A stretch of 43,220 nt of DNA from an uncultured Jannaschia sp. (GTDB taxonomy: Bacteria; Pseudomonadota; Alphaproteobacteria; Rhodobacterales; Rhodobacteraceae): NCBI RefSeq assembly GCF_947494025.1, contig NZ_CANLTQ010000024.1, positions 1 through 43,220 of the forward strand, given 5' to 3'. Each line of letters opens with the position of its first letter. The first letter of the stretch is position 1. The notes under the pieces were generated by a model, which saw only the letters and a program-made list of their open reading frames with translations, had not been told where the DNA came from and did no database searches. Shown here in pieces: positions 16,472-24,821 of the stretch. Position numbers and translations under genes: made by a program.

Positions 16472-16900
16472 ATGCCAGCAACTATCTTTCTCAGCATCGG
16501 GCTGATTGTCGTCACGGTCACTGTGCATTTCTGCGTGTTCCGACAGATCAGCATCGCGCTTCTCAGATGGAGCTGTCCCTGCTATTGTGGCCTGACGCTG
16601 GCAGTCGGGTCGATCACCCTCGCACATGTCGCCAAAGCGGCAGTATTCTCCTTGGCCTTCTGGTGGGGGGACGCCACCTTGGAAATCGGCACGTTCGGCA
16701 AAGCGCAAGACATGTCCTAGGTGGACTACTTCTATTTCTCGCTCGTCAACTTCACGACGTTGGGGGGAAGAACTCGTTCTGACAGATCATCTTCGCTTTC
16801 TCGCGGCCATCGAAGCATTCGTCGGCTTTCTGATGATCACTGCATCCGGGATGCTATGTCCTTCAGGTGATGTCGGGCAAGCCCCCCGGATCGGGATCGT
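16472..16900 (+). pseudogene. Two-TM potassium channel-like protein, inactivated
   Basis: ATG 16472 opens a membrane protein (MPATIFLSIGLIVVTVTVHF). The sequence goes through AKAAVFSLAFWWGDATLEIG to a TAG at 16718-16720, where a Trp is expected (DMS-x-VDYFYFS). It then reads VDYFYFSLVNFTTLG, the pore-like region of ion_trans_2 channels. A frameshift near 16765 moves homology to ELVLTDHLRFLAAIEAFVGFLMITASG, and another follows near 16860. Two or three lesions make this a true pseudogene. Confidence 0.8.
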
Positions 16901-17270
16901 TCCTTGAGTCAATAGGCATCGGCTGCAGGCAGATCCGAAACCCGCGACGGCTTCTGGGCCATGTCGCATGATCTGCGCGCATCGCCGGTCGATCTTTGAA
17001 AACATAGGTTTTCGGTCTAGCGGCGCCGTCTCTGGAATGGCTCCCGCCTGTCTCGAAAGGCCGTCCCTGGATCGCGCGGCATCCGCGCGACTCCGGACGG
17101 GCCCTCATTCGAATGTCCACGCCGGGATTTCCGTCGGTAGGGATCAGAGCGCCGAGCGTGAATGACAGTGCCGCCACGGCCCAGACGGGCGACGCCAGCC
17201 TCGTTCGGGGAACGCAGATACCGGCGTTCCCCGGCACGTCAGGGCGTGGTGCCTAATTGCATCCTGACGC
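16901..17270. other. Gap of about 370 bp, no supported gene
   Basis: A minus-strand frame from 17237 contains one hydrophobic stretch (VWAVAALSFTLGALI) but otherwise low-quality composition and no recognised motif. I do not call it a gene. Confidence 0.4.
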
Positions 17271-18092
17271 TCAGAACCAAACGCGCAGGCCTGCCACGAC
17301 CGAGAAGGTGCCCGTATCCTCGCCGGCCGGCAGCAGGTCGGCGGTATCGCCGACGGTCTCGCTCCAGGAGACGCCGACATAGGGCGCAAACTCGCGCCGG
17401 ATCTCGTAGCGCAGACGCAGGCCGACTTCGTAGTTCGTGATACCGGAGCCGAGATCGAGCTTTGCGACATCCTGCGCTTGTGCGGCAATCTCGAAGCGCG
17501 GTTGCAGGACCAGACGCTGGGTCAGGAACTCATCGTACTCGATCTCGAAATCGCCCGAGACGTCGCCGTCCTCGCTGACGTAGAGGTTGGCCTCGATGCC
17601 GGTCCAGTAGGTGTTGAGCCCCTCGAAGCCCAAGACGGCGTAGGACAGCTCCGGATCCGGTTTGAAATCGTGGCGCAGGCCGACCTGGAGGTTCCAGTAC
17701 GGCGTGATGGCGCGGTTGTAGAGGACCTGCACCTCGGCGGCGTCGAGCCCCTCGTCGAACGAGCCTTCTCCTTCCAACTCGAACCAGAGACGGTTGTAGT
17801 CCCCGCCGACGAAGCCGAACCCGTCGTAAAGGAAACCGGGCTCGCCCTCGCCGGATTGCCATTCCAGCCGGTCGAAGATGGCAAACCTAACGATCTGATT
17901 GTCGTGGATCGGCTCGCCCGGAACGTCGAACCGGCCCGTGGCCAGTTCCGCCGCCGTAATCGGTCCGAGAGGATCGCGGACCTGGGAGAGCCGATCGGGA
18001 ACGACGACATCGGGTGGGTTCTGGGCTGCGAGGGGTCCGGAGATGACGGCAAGCGCGGCGCCGGCAATGGCAGAGAAGATGAGCGGTTTCAT
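17271..18092 (-). CDS. copB: Copper resistance protein CopB (outer membrane)
   Basis: A 273-aa CopB/PcoB family protein with a Sec signal (cleavage after PLAA) and an outer-membrane beta-barrel pattern: alternating strands such as NLQVGLRHDF and NYEVGLRLRYEI, ending in the terminal aromatic VWF. The Met/His-rich N-terminal linker of many CopB proteins is missing. The start ATG 18092 overlaps the stop of the multicopper oxidase gene (ATGA). CopB works with the oxidase CopA/PcoA to keep copper out of, or bound at, the outer membrane. Confidence 0.92.
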   Translation of the reverse strand: MKPLIFSAIAGAALAVISGPLAAQNPPDVVVPDRLSQVRDPLGPITAAELATGRFDVPGEPIHDNQIVRFAIFDRLEWQSGEGEPGFLYDGFGFVGGDYNRLWFELEGEGSFDEGLDAAEVQVLYNRAITPYWNLQVGLRHDFKPDPELSYAVLGFEGLNTYWTGIEANLYVSEDGDVSGDFEIEYDEFLTQRLVLQPRFEIAAQAQDVAKLDLGSGITNYEVGLRLRYEIRREFAPYVGVSWSETVGDTADLLPAGEDTGTFSVVAGLRVWF

Positions 18093-19801
18093 TGGCTGAC
18101 GGCCCCCTTGAGCGAGACGTTCACCACCCGGAACATGCCGGAGTGGAAGTGGTAGAGCATGTGGCAGTGGAAGGCCCAGTCCCCCAGCTCCACGGGCGTG
18201 ATCAGGACCGAGAGCTTCTGGCCGGGCTTGACAAAGACGGTGTGCTGGCGCGGTCGCTTGGCCTGGCCGTTCTCCAGCTCCATCCACATCCCGTGCAGAT
18301 GAATCGGATGAGCCATCATCGACTGGTTGAACATCGTCAGCCGCAGCCGCTCGCCCAGATAAAAAGGGATTTTGTCGGCCTGCGAGTACTTCTTGCCATC
18401 GAAGGAGAAGATGTAGCGGGTCATGTTCGTCGTCATGTTGATGAACACCTCCCGCTCCACAGGGGGCGAAGGCAGCCGGTATCTCGAGCGTAGCTGGTTC
18501 TCGGTCAGCACCCGCCAGCCATCCTCGCCGAGCCCCACGCCCGGGTCGGACATCCGCTCCTGCGGTTGCATCGTGCGCATGGCAACGTTGACATCGTTGC
18601 CCATCGGCATGTTGGGAGCCGGATCGCGCATCATTCCGCCCGAAGGCGTGAGCGAGTCGTCCATCATCCCCATCCCCGTCTGTTCGAGGCTGCGGAGCGG
18701 ACGCTTGCGTTGCGCGGGCAGGGGGCCTTCCATCCCGGCGCGCGGCGCAAGGCTGATCCGCGCGAAACCGCTGCGGTCGAGCGTTTCGGCATAGACGGTA
18801 TAGGCGCGGTCTTCGCGGGGCTGGATGATGAAGTCGTAGGTCTTGGCGACGCCGATGCGGAACTCGTCGGTCTCGACGGGCTCGATGTACTGGCCGTCGG
18901 ACTGGATCATCGTCATCGGAAGGCCGGGCACGCGCACGTCGTAATGCGTCATCGCCGAGGCGTTGATCACCCGGACCCGCACCCGCTCCCCCGGCCGGAA
19001 CAGCGCCGTCCAGTTCGCCGCCGCATCCACGCCGTTGGCAGTGAAGATGTAGCCCTTGTCGGTGACGTTGAGCAGGTCGGTGGGCGTCATGCCCATCTCC
19101 GCCCAGGCCAGCCGGTCGCGCATCGTCTCGAGCGCACCCCGGGTGCGTAGATCGGCCGCAAGGTCGCCCAGCGTCAGCTTCTGGTAGTTGTAATACTCCG
19201 ACCCCATCTTCTTGAGGCGGCTGTAGATGAAGTCCGCGCTGATCTTGGGAAGGTCGGCCAGGATCATCACCACGTCGCGGTCATAGCCGTAGGGCTCGCG
19301 GCCATCCGCCGGATCGATGACGATCGCACCGTACACCCCCTCCTGCTCCTGGAACCCGCTGTGGCTGTGATACCAGTAGGTGCCATGCTGCTTGACCCGG
19401 AACCGGTAGGTGAAGGTCTCCCCCGGCGGGATGCCCGGATAGTTTACGCCGGGCACGCCATCCATCTCGAAGGGCACGAGAAAGCCGTGCCAATGCGTCG
19501 AGGTCGACTCGGACAGGGTATTCGTCACGTTGAGCGTGACGTCGTCGCCTTCGCGCAAGTGGATCAGCGGCCCCGGGATCGACCCGTTGTAAGTCAGGCG
19601 GTCGCGAGTAATGCCGCCGATGGTCATGGACTTCTTGCCGATCGTCAGGTCGTAGCGCGATCGCGGGCCGGGGCTGTCCATGACCGCAGCGCCGGCACTC
19701 GACATGACCGGTCGAAACATCGGCGCGGGCGCGCAGCCCGCGGTCAGTCCCAGGGCCCCGGTGGCCGAAAGGGATTTGATCAGATTCCGTCGGGTAATCA
19801 T
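18089..19801 (-). CDS. copA: Multicopper oxidase CopA/PcoA
   Basis: A 570-aa CopA-type multicopper oxidase with a Tat signal (MITRRNLIKSL). The Cu motifs are in order: HWHG, WYHSHSG, HPIHLHG and HCHMLYHFHSGM, covering T1 and T2/T3 sites. A Met-rich stretch (MGMMDDS, GGMM, MPMG) around residue 380-410 fits Cu(I) binding. It oxidises Cu(I) in the periplasm. It is first in an operon with copB. This is the PcoA-type oxidase; do not confuse it with the ATPase at 30868-33378, also often named copA. Confidence 0.95.
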   Translation of the reverse strand: MITRRNLIKSLSATGALGLTAGCAPAPMFRPVMSSAGAAVMDSPGPRSRYDLTIGKKSMTIGGITRDRLTYNGSIPGPLIHLREGDDVTLNVTNTLSESTSTHWHGFLVPFEMDGVPGVNYPGIPPGETFTYRFRVKQHGTYWYHSHSGFQEQEGVYGAIVIDPADGREPYGYDRDVVMILADLPKISADFIYSRLKKMGSEYYNYQKLTLGDLAADLRTRGALETMRDRLAWAEMGMTPTDLLNVTDKGYIFTANGVDAAANWTALFRPGERVRVRVINASAMTHYDVRVPGLPMTMIQSDGQYIEPVETDEFRIGVAKTYDFIIQPREDRAYTVYAETLDRSGFARISLAPRAGMEGPLPAQRKRPLRSLEQTGMGMMDDSLTPSGGMMRDPAPNMPMGNDVNVAMRTMQPQERMSDPGVGLGEDGWRVLTENQLRSRYRLPSPPVEREVFINMTTNMTRYIFSFDGKKYSQADKIPFYLGERLRLTMFNQSMMAHPIHLHGMWMELENGQAKRPRQHTVFVKPGQKLSVLITPVELGDWAFHCHMLYHFHSGMFRVVNVSLKGAVSQ

Positions 19802-19877
19802 CGTGCGGAGCTTTCAAGGTCTGGGGTTCGTCTGTCGGACGGCACATGGTTCGATGTGCCCAATGGTTAATAATCGT

Positions 19878-19908
19878 CGCCTACCGACCCTCCAGCGCTG
19901 TAATGAAA
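19878..19908 (-). promoter_or_regulatory. CueR-type box upstream of the oxidase/copB operon
   Basis: Minus strand: TTTCAT (19908-19903), then a spacer beginning TACAGCGCTGGAGGG, then TAGGCG 19 bases on. The dyad CCCTCCAGCGCTG is shared with the other copper-class boxes here, although the -35 is weak. It is about 80 bp upstream of the oxidase start. Confidence 0.55.
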
Positions 19909-20093
19909 CAGAAATTCGCGATCTCTCTCGAGCTGCAGAGCAGCTGTGTCGTACGGGACCCATGCCCTTCCGCGACGGCAAGAAACCTCGAGAAATCGAA
20001 CGCGCCGAGCGGATAAGCCGGACCGGTCGCCGCGCCATGATTTCCAGATTTCAACCGTGGAAAAATTCCGGAACGTGACTGGATCGGACCGAC

Positions 20094-20640
20094 ATGCACG
20101 CACTTGTTCCGTTGACAGCCTCCCCGCCTTCGGATCGTGTGGCCAGGTGCGCGGCCCGGTATCGGGCCGTCGGCCTTGCAGATTTCCTTTGGGATCGGTG
20201 GACGCTGCAGATGGATTGAATTGGCGCCGCGAAGGCGCTTTCCAGCAAGGGACTGGAGGGGCTGTTTCCCCGCATCGTCCAAACTCTCGAGATCGATCCG
20301 GACCGGCATCGTCACATCAGGCTCAAGCGGCTGATCGCCTCCGGCAGAGTCGTCCGGGTCCGGCGTGGAGACGACGCCTTGCAAGCCGCGCTCGGCGATC
20401 TCTGGATGGCGCCCGCCGGAGACGCGTACCACGTCCATCATAGCGGCGACGTCCACGCGATGTTCCGGGCGCGGCACCGGTCCCTGCTGACCGATTTCCG
20501 GGCGACCGCGATCGACGCGGACCAGCCCTTCTCCCGCCTGGTCGAGATCGGATGCGGCGTCGGCCGGCTGCTCGGCGACTGCCTGGCCGCTTGCCCCGAG
20601 ATCGCCAACTTCGTCGGCCTCGACCTGAATCCCTATGCGA
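20094..20640 (+). pseudogene. SAM-dependent methyltransferase, interrupted and truncated
   Basis: ATG 20094 opens MHALVPLTASPP and runs to a TGA at 20217-20219 (QMD-x-IGAAK). The same frame goes on through EGLFPRIVQTLEIDPDRHRH and AGDAYHVHHSGDVHAMF to the Rossmann motif VEIGCGVGRLLGD and FVGLDLN. Homology is lost near 20640 and the frame stops at 20699. Codons after motif I, including the substrate-binding half, are missing. In another frame a C-terminal-looking segment (FDRIYQSTLKASGCKAV) follows directly, so an internal deletion is possible. Confidence 0.65.
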
Positions 20641-20724
20641 GCCGCCGGATGGCAATTCGACCGCATCTACCAATCCACCCTGAAAGCGTCTGGCTGTAAG
20701 GCTGTGACGATTGTCACCCGCCGC

Positions 20725-21534
20725 TCACTCGAAATGCCCCACGTCCGGGCCGGCCGATCTCAGCCGGACGTAGCCCAGGACGCGGTTGTCGCGCTTCGGG
20801 TCGATCATCAGCATCTCGCCTTCGTAGACAGAGAAGTTCGTCAGCTCCTCGATGTTGGTGAAGTGCGAGATGACCAGCAGCGGGCCGCTCCCGTCACCGC
20901 CATCCCAGGTCGAGATCAACGTCCGCAGATCCTCGACATCGGGGGCGCCCTGGAGCGACAGGAGGAGATTGAGGGCCGGATCGGTCACGAGATCGACGCC
21001 CTCTGCGTAGTCCGGCGCGATCACCGACATGCCTTCGACGACCGCGTCCCGCGTCGCCTGGTTGCGGCACCATTCCGAGGTGACGATGCGGGCGGGCCGG
21101 ATGTCGTTCGCCGCGAGCAGAAGGCCCAGATCGTGCATCCGGTCCGCGCCGTCCGACGTCAGCAAGCGTTGGTTGGCGCAATCCGTCGGAGCCACGTCCT
21201 TGGCATCGCGCATCGACCAGTCCGTCGGTCCGTGCCGCATCAGGAAGACGATGTCCGGGCGGAACAGCTCGTCGAGCATCTGGTAAGGCTCGAAGCGCAA
21301 GGAATCCTTGCGCTGCGTCCCGTCGGCTTCGAGACGTGCAGGCAACCGGTCGGCCATCGCTTCGGGCAGATCGACGTCCATCCCGCCCATCGTGTCGGTG
21401 AGCTGGGTTATGCGCCCCATTGGCTGCCCGGCGCCGTGGGTCGCGGCCTGGGCCGGAGCGAGAGGGGCCGCAATGCCAACCAGGCACAGCAGCGCCATGC
21501 CGAACGCGCGACGCGTCGGAGAATGTGTCATCAC
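20725..21534 (-). CDS. Exported histidine phosphatase-superfamily protein
   Basis: A 269-aa protein with a Tat/Sec-like signal (TRRAFGMALLCLVGI, cleavage after PAQA). Core motifs of the branch are FLMRHGPTDW (catalytic His in RHG), TSEWCRN and LVISHFTNIEEL (second His). The family removes phosphate from diverse substrates; no substrate can be named. It is the last gene of the leftward copper cluster, 133 bp after the 89-aa gene. A decayed copy is at 15983-16358. Confidence 0.85.
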   Translation of the reverse strand: MMTHSPTRRAFGMALLCLVGIAAPLAPAQAATHGAGQPMGRITQLTDTMGGMDVDLPEAMADRLPARLEADGTQRKDSLRFEPYQMLDELFRPDIVFLMRHGPTDWSMRDAKDVAPTDCANQRLLTSDGADRMHDLGLLLAANDIRPARIVTSEWCRNQATRDAVVEGMSVIAPDYAEGVDLVTDPALNLLLSLQGAPDVEDLRTLISTWDGGDGSGPLLVISHFTNIEELTNFSVYEGEMLMIDPKRDNRVLGYVRLRSAGPDVGHFE

Positions 21535-21667
21535 CGGAGTGACCTTTCAGAACGGGGAGGAACCCGGACCGGAGACGCGGGGGACGTCAACTCCGGCCCG
21601 GGGATCAAGGCCCGTGAAGAGACTCCGGACCCCCTCTACGATGCCTCAAAGGGCACCGTAGAAATGA

Positions 21668-21937
21668 TTAATTGTTGTTGATGATCGCTTCGATCTGGCC
21701 TTGCGTTTGCGTGTCGTTGTCCTCGGAGTCGACGATCCCTTTGATGGCAGCGATCTGGCCCAACGTGAGGTGGTCGAGTTTGTCGGTCGGGATGCCCAAA
21801 CGCTCGAAATCGCTCATCAGGGCGGTCTGAAGCATATCGTAGCCTTCGCCCATGCCGGCCATGGGGGCTGCGGCGAAAGCGGCTCCACCGAAGGACAGAG
21901 CGGAGATGGTTGCGATGGTTGCAATCGTACGGTTCAT
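21668..21937 (-). CDS. Small exported protein of unknown function
   Basis: An 89-aa protein with a Sec signal (MNRTIATIATISALSFGG, cleavage after GAAFA) and a mature part of about 66 residues. It has a Met-containing start (APMAGMGEGYDML) and then an acidic helical region (LDHLTLGQIAAIKGIVDSED) ending NNN. A strong AAAGGAGC site precedes ATG 21937. The longer frame upstream is not supported. I do not recognise the family. Its position between CusF-like and phosphatase genes suggests a periplasmic copper-stress role. Confidence 0.8.
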   Translation of the reverse strand: MNRTIATIATISALSFGGAAFAAAPMAGMGEGYDMLQTALMSDFERLGIPTDKLDHLTLGQIAAIKGIVDSEDNDTQTQGQIEAIINNN

Positions 21938-22041
21938 AGAATGCTCCTTTCGAGGGCATTGATCTTGGTACGGTGATATTAAGCAAAACCTCCCGAGTAG
22001 AAGGTTCCGCATGGTTGCCGATGCCCCGGAGGGCACCGATG

Positions 22042-22338
22042 CTATTCTTTGAGTTCGACGACCGTGAGCTTGCCCTCGACGCGGTCGGCGACGAACTCGA
22101 TCTCCTCGCCTTCCTCCATCTCGGCGATGAGTTCGGGGTCGGCGCGGAACACCATGGTCATGGCGGGCATGCCGAGGTTCTCGAGCTCCTCGTGGATCAG
22201 TGTGACCTTGCCGGCATCGGCGTCGATCGCCTTGACGCTGCCCTTGGTGTAGGCCTCGTCCTGCGCGAGGAGGGCGGTCGGGACGGCGGTGAGAGTGAGG
22301 GTGGCGGCCATGGCGGCCGAAACAATGAACGTTTTCAT
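22042..22338 (-). CDS. CusF-like periplasmic copper-binding protein
   Basis: A 98-aa protein with a Sec signal (cleavage near LLAQ) and a small OB-fold CusF domain. The Cu(I) region IHEELENLGMPAMTMVFR holds the His and the two Met. The Trp that caps Cu(I) in E. coli CusF is replaced by Met (GMPAM), as I recall for other alphaproteobacterial members. A GGAAC Shine-Dalgarno-like sequence precedes it. It likely ferries Cu(I) to the oxidase or the TolC-type efflux system. No CusA/CusB partner is in the window. Confidence 0.88.
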   Translation of the reverse strand: MKTFIVSAAMAATLTLTAVPTALLAQDEAYTKGSVKAIDADAGKVTLIHEELENLGMPAMTMVFRADPELIAEMEEGEEIEFVADRVEGKLTVVELKE

Positions 22339-22379
22339 GGAATGTTCCTTTTTGGGGGGCAGGGTGCGGTCACGGGCGC

Positions 22380-22853
22380 TCAGTTGACGACCAGTGGCCC
22401 ATGCATGCCGCTTTCGTAATGGCCGGGGATCAGGCAGGCGTACTCGAAGGCGCCGTCGTTGGCGAAGGTCCAGACGATCTCGCCGGTCTCGCCCGGCTCG
22501 AGCCGGACGGCGTTCGGATCGTCGTGCTCCATCTCGGGGAATTCCTCCATCAGCGCCTTGTGCTCGGTGATCTCCTCGGACGTATCGAGGACAAGTTCAT
22601 GCTCGAGATCGCCGGTATTGGTGACGACAAAGCGCACGGTCTCGCCCTTCTCGAAGGTCAGGTCTCGGGGCTCGAACAGCATCTCGCCGTCGTCGGTCTC
22701 GACCATCGAAAGTTCGACGGTGCGGTCCACCTGGGCGGCGTCGCCGGGCATGCCGACGGCCATCTCGTCGCCATGGCCGCCATCGTGTTTGCCGGCCGCG
22801 AAGACGGGGGCTGCGAGCGCCATCAGGGCGGTGGTCAGGATCAGGTTCTTCAT
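22380..22853 (-). CDS. Cupredoxin-domain copper protein (copy 1)
   Basis: A 157-aa exported cupredoxin. The signal ends at VFAAG and is followed by a His-rich stretch (KHDGGHGDE). Type 1 copper ligands fit His in DLEHELV, then Cys, His and Met in ACLIPGHYESGMHG. It resembles CopI-like periplasmic copper-tolerance proteins. It is 41 bp before the CusF-like gene and 35 bp after copy 2. Confidence 0.9.
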   Translation of the reverse strand: MKNLILTTALMALAAPVFAAGKHDGGHGDEMAVGMPGDAAQVDRTVELSMVETDDGEMLFEPRDLTFEKGETVRFVVTNTGDLEHELVLDTSEEITEHKALMEEFPEMEHDDPNAVRLEPGETGEIVWTFANDGAFEYACLIPGHYESGMHGPLVVN

Positions 22854-22888
22854 CGTGCTTCCTTGGGTTGGGTTCGGTAATCGAGGTA

Positions 22889-23383
22889 TCAGCCGACAAT
22901 CAGTCGGCCATGCATCCCGGCCTCGTAATGGCCGGGAATGAGGCAGGCGAAGACGAACGATCCTGCGTTCGCGAACGTCCAGACGAGGGATGCCTGATCG
23001 TCCGGCCCGACGCGGGCCGCGAAATCCGCATCGTGGGGCATGTCGGCCACGCCGCGCATCTCCTCGCGGTGGCCGTCGATCTCGGCTTCCGTCGCCATGA
23101 CGAACTCGTGCGGCATGGCCCCATCGTTCGCGAGCACGATGCGGACCGTTTCCCCGGCCGCGATCTCGAGCGCCGCCGGATCGAACGTCATCGCGCCGTC
23201 CGGCGCATCGCGCATGGAGACGCGGATCGTCCGCCCGATCAGGGCCGGATCGCCGGGATGGCCGATGGCCATCTCGCCCTCGTGCAGGACGGCACGATCA
23301 TGGGGAGCGCCGTGAAAACTGTCGGCCCAGGACGGAGCGGCGAACGCCCCGATGAGAGTGGCTATCACGAGACTCTTTCGCAT
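22889..23383 (-). CDS. Cupredoxin-domain copper protein (copy 2)
   Basis: A 164-aa paralogue of the next gene. The signal ends at SWADS and a His-rich linker (FHGAPHDRAVLHEGE) follows. Copper ligands are His in AMPHEFV and Cys/His/Met in ACLIPGHYEAGMHG. An inserted segment of similar length and the same order of motifs show a tandem duplication with strong divergence elsewhere. ATG 23383 follows the oxidase stop by one base. Confidence 0.9.
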   Translation of the reverse strand: MRKSLVIATLIGAFAAPSWADSFHGAPHDRAVLHEGEMAIGHPGDPALIGRTIRVSMRDAPDGAMTFDPAALEIAAGETVRIVLANDGAMPHEFVMATEAEIDGHREEMRGVADMPHDADFAARVGPDDQASLVWTFANAGSFVFACLIPGHYEAGMHGRLIVG

Positions 23384-23384
23384 C

Positions 23385-24791
23385 TCAGGACTTCTCCACC
23401 GCGCGGGTGCCGGGGGCCGGGAGCGACTCCCTGAGGGGAGCTGGGTCGGTGTAGCGGGTGACCGCGTCGGTGACCTGCGCGGGCTCGGGCACCTCGCCCG
23501 TCCACTCGGCCACCGTGGTCTCGGGCGGGCTGTCGTACCAGCCCGGGTCGGAATAATCGTTCGCCGCGATCCCCTCGCGGACCTTCACCACCGAGAACAT
23601 GCCGCCCATCTCGATCGCGCCGTACTTGCCCCAGCCGTTCATCATCGGCGTCGTGTTGTCGGGGATCGGCATCTCCATCTCGCCCATGTCGGCCATGCCG
23701 GCGGTGCCCATCGGCATGTATTCCGGTTGAAGCCGGCGAATCTTCTGCGTCACTTTTGTCTTGTCGGCGCCGATGAAGGTGGGGATCTCGTGGCCCATGG
23801 CGTTCATCGTGTGGTGCGACTTGTGGCAATGGATCGCCCAGTCGCCCAGGTGTTCGGCCTTGAAGTCGAAGGCCCGCATCGCGCCAACCGGAATGTCGAT
23901 GGAGACCTCGGGCCATGCCGCCTCCGGCGGAACCCAGCCGCCATCGGTGCACGACACCTTGAAGTCGTAGCCGTGCATGTGAATCGGGTGGTTGGTCATC
24001 GTCAGGTTGCCGACGCGCACCCGCACGTCGTCGCCCCGGTTGACCACCAGCGGATCGATGCCCGGAAAGATCCGGCTGTTCCAGGCCCACAGGTTGAAGT
24101 CCGTCATCTCCATGATCCGCGGCACGTAGGTGCCCGGGTCGATGTCGAAGGCGTTCAGCATGATGAGGAAGTCGCGGTCGACGCGGCGGAAGGACGGGTC
24201 CTTAGGATGGACGACGAACATGCCCATCATGCCCATGGCCATCTGGGTCATCTCGTCGGCATGCGGGTGGTACATGAAGGTGCCCGACTTGATGAGGTCG
24301 AACTCGTAGGCGTAGGTCTTTCCGGTCGGGATGGCGGGGCCGCTCAACCCGTGGACGCCGTCCATCCCCGAGGGGATGATGAGCCCGTGCCAATGCACCG
24401 TCGTGGGCTCGGGCAGCCGGTTGGTCACGAAGATGCGGACCCGGTCGCCTTCCACGGCCTCGATCGTCGGGCCGGTCGAGGTGCCGTTGTAGCCCCAGAG
24501 ATGGGCCACGGTCCCCTCGGTCAGCTCGCGCTCGACGGGCTCGGCGACGAGATGGAACTCCTTGACGCCGTCCTTTATGCGCCAGGGCAGCGTCCAGCCG
24601 TTCAGCGTGACGACGGGGTTGTAATCCGGGCCCGTGGTGGGCGCCGTGGGGGTCTGCGTGCCCGCGGCGCGCGTCAGCGCGGCTTCCGGCAGGGACCGGT
24701 TCGCGGTCTGCGACCAGGCCTCGGTGGTCATCATCGCGGCGCCTGCGGCACCGGCCACACCGGATCCGAGCAGTTGACGTCGATTCATCAT
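23385..24791 (-). CDS. Multicopper oxidase, second type
   Basis: A 468-aa multicopper oxidase with a Tat signal (MMNRRQLLGSG). Motifs in order are VHWHG, MYHPHAD, NHPIHMHG and HCHKSHHTMNAMG. The first and last differ from PcoA, and the Met-rich C-terminal region (EYMPMG, MADMGEMEMP) is typical of copper-tolerance oxidases found beside cupredoxins and TolC-like proteins. It probably oxidises Cu(I) in the periplasm. It is 30 bp after the TolC-like gene. Confidence 0.93.
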   Translation of the reverse strand: MMNRRQLLGSGVAGAAGAAMMTTEAWSQTANRSLPEAALTRAAGTQTPTAPTTGPDYNPVVTLNGWTLPWRIKDGVKEFHLVAEPVERELTEGTVAHLWGYNGTSTGPTIEAVEGDRVRIFVTNRLPEPTTVHWHGLIIPSGMDGVHGLSGPAIPTGKTYAYEFDLIKSGTFMYHPHADEMTQMAMGMMGMFVVHPKDPSFRRVDRDFLIMLNAFDIDPGTYVPRIMEMTDFNLWAWNSRIFPGIDPLVVNRGDDVRVRVGNLTMTNHPIHMHGYDFKVSCTDGGWVPPEAAWPEVSIDIPVGAMRAFDFKAEHLGDWAIHCHKSHHTMNAMGHEIPTFIGADKTKVTQKIRRLQPEYMPMGTAGMADMGEMEMPIPDNTTPMMNGWGKYGAIEMGGMFSVVKVREGIAANDYSDPGWYDSPPETTVAEWTGEVPEPAQVTDAVTRYTDPAPLRESLPAPGTRAVEKS

Positions 24792-24821
24792 CGGTCTGTT
24801 CCTTCTCTCAGGTGAATGGTC

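Noticed and set aside
16863-17237. A 124-codon minus-strand frame with one hydrophobic segment
   Set aside because: No ribosome site, no recognised motif, and it overlaps the ion-channel pseudogene.
23352-24815. A long plus-strand His/Arg-rich frame
   Set aside because: It is the shadow of the multicopper oxidase gene with its many His codons.
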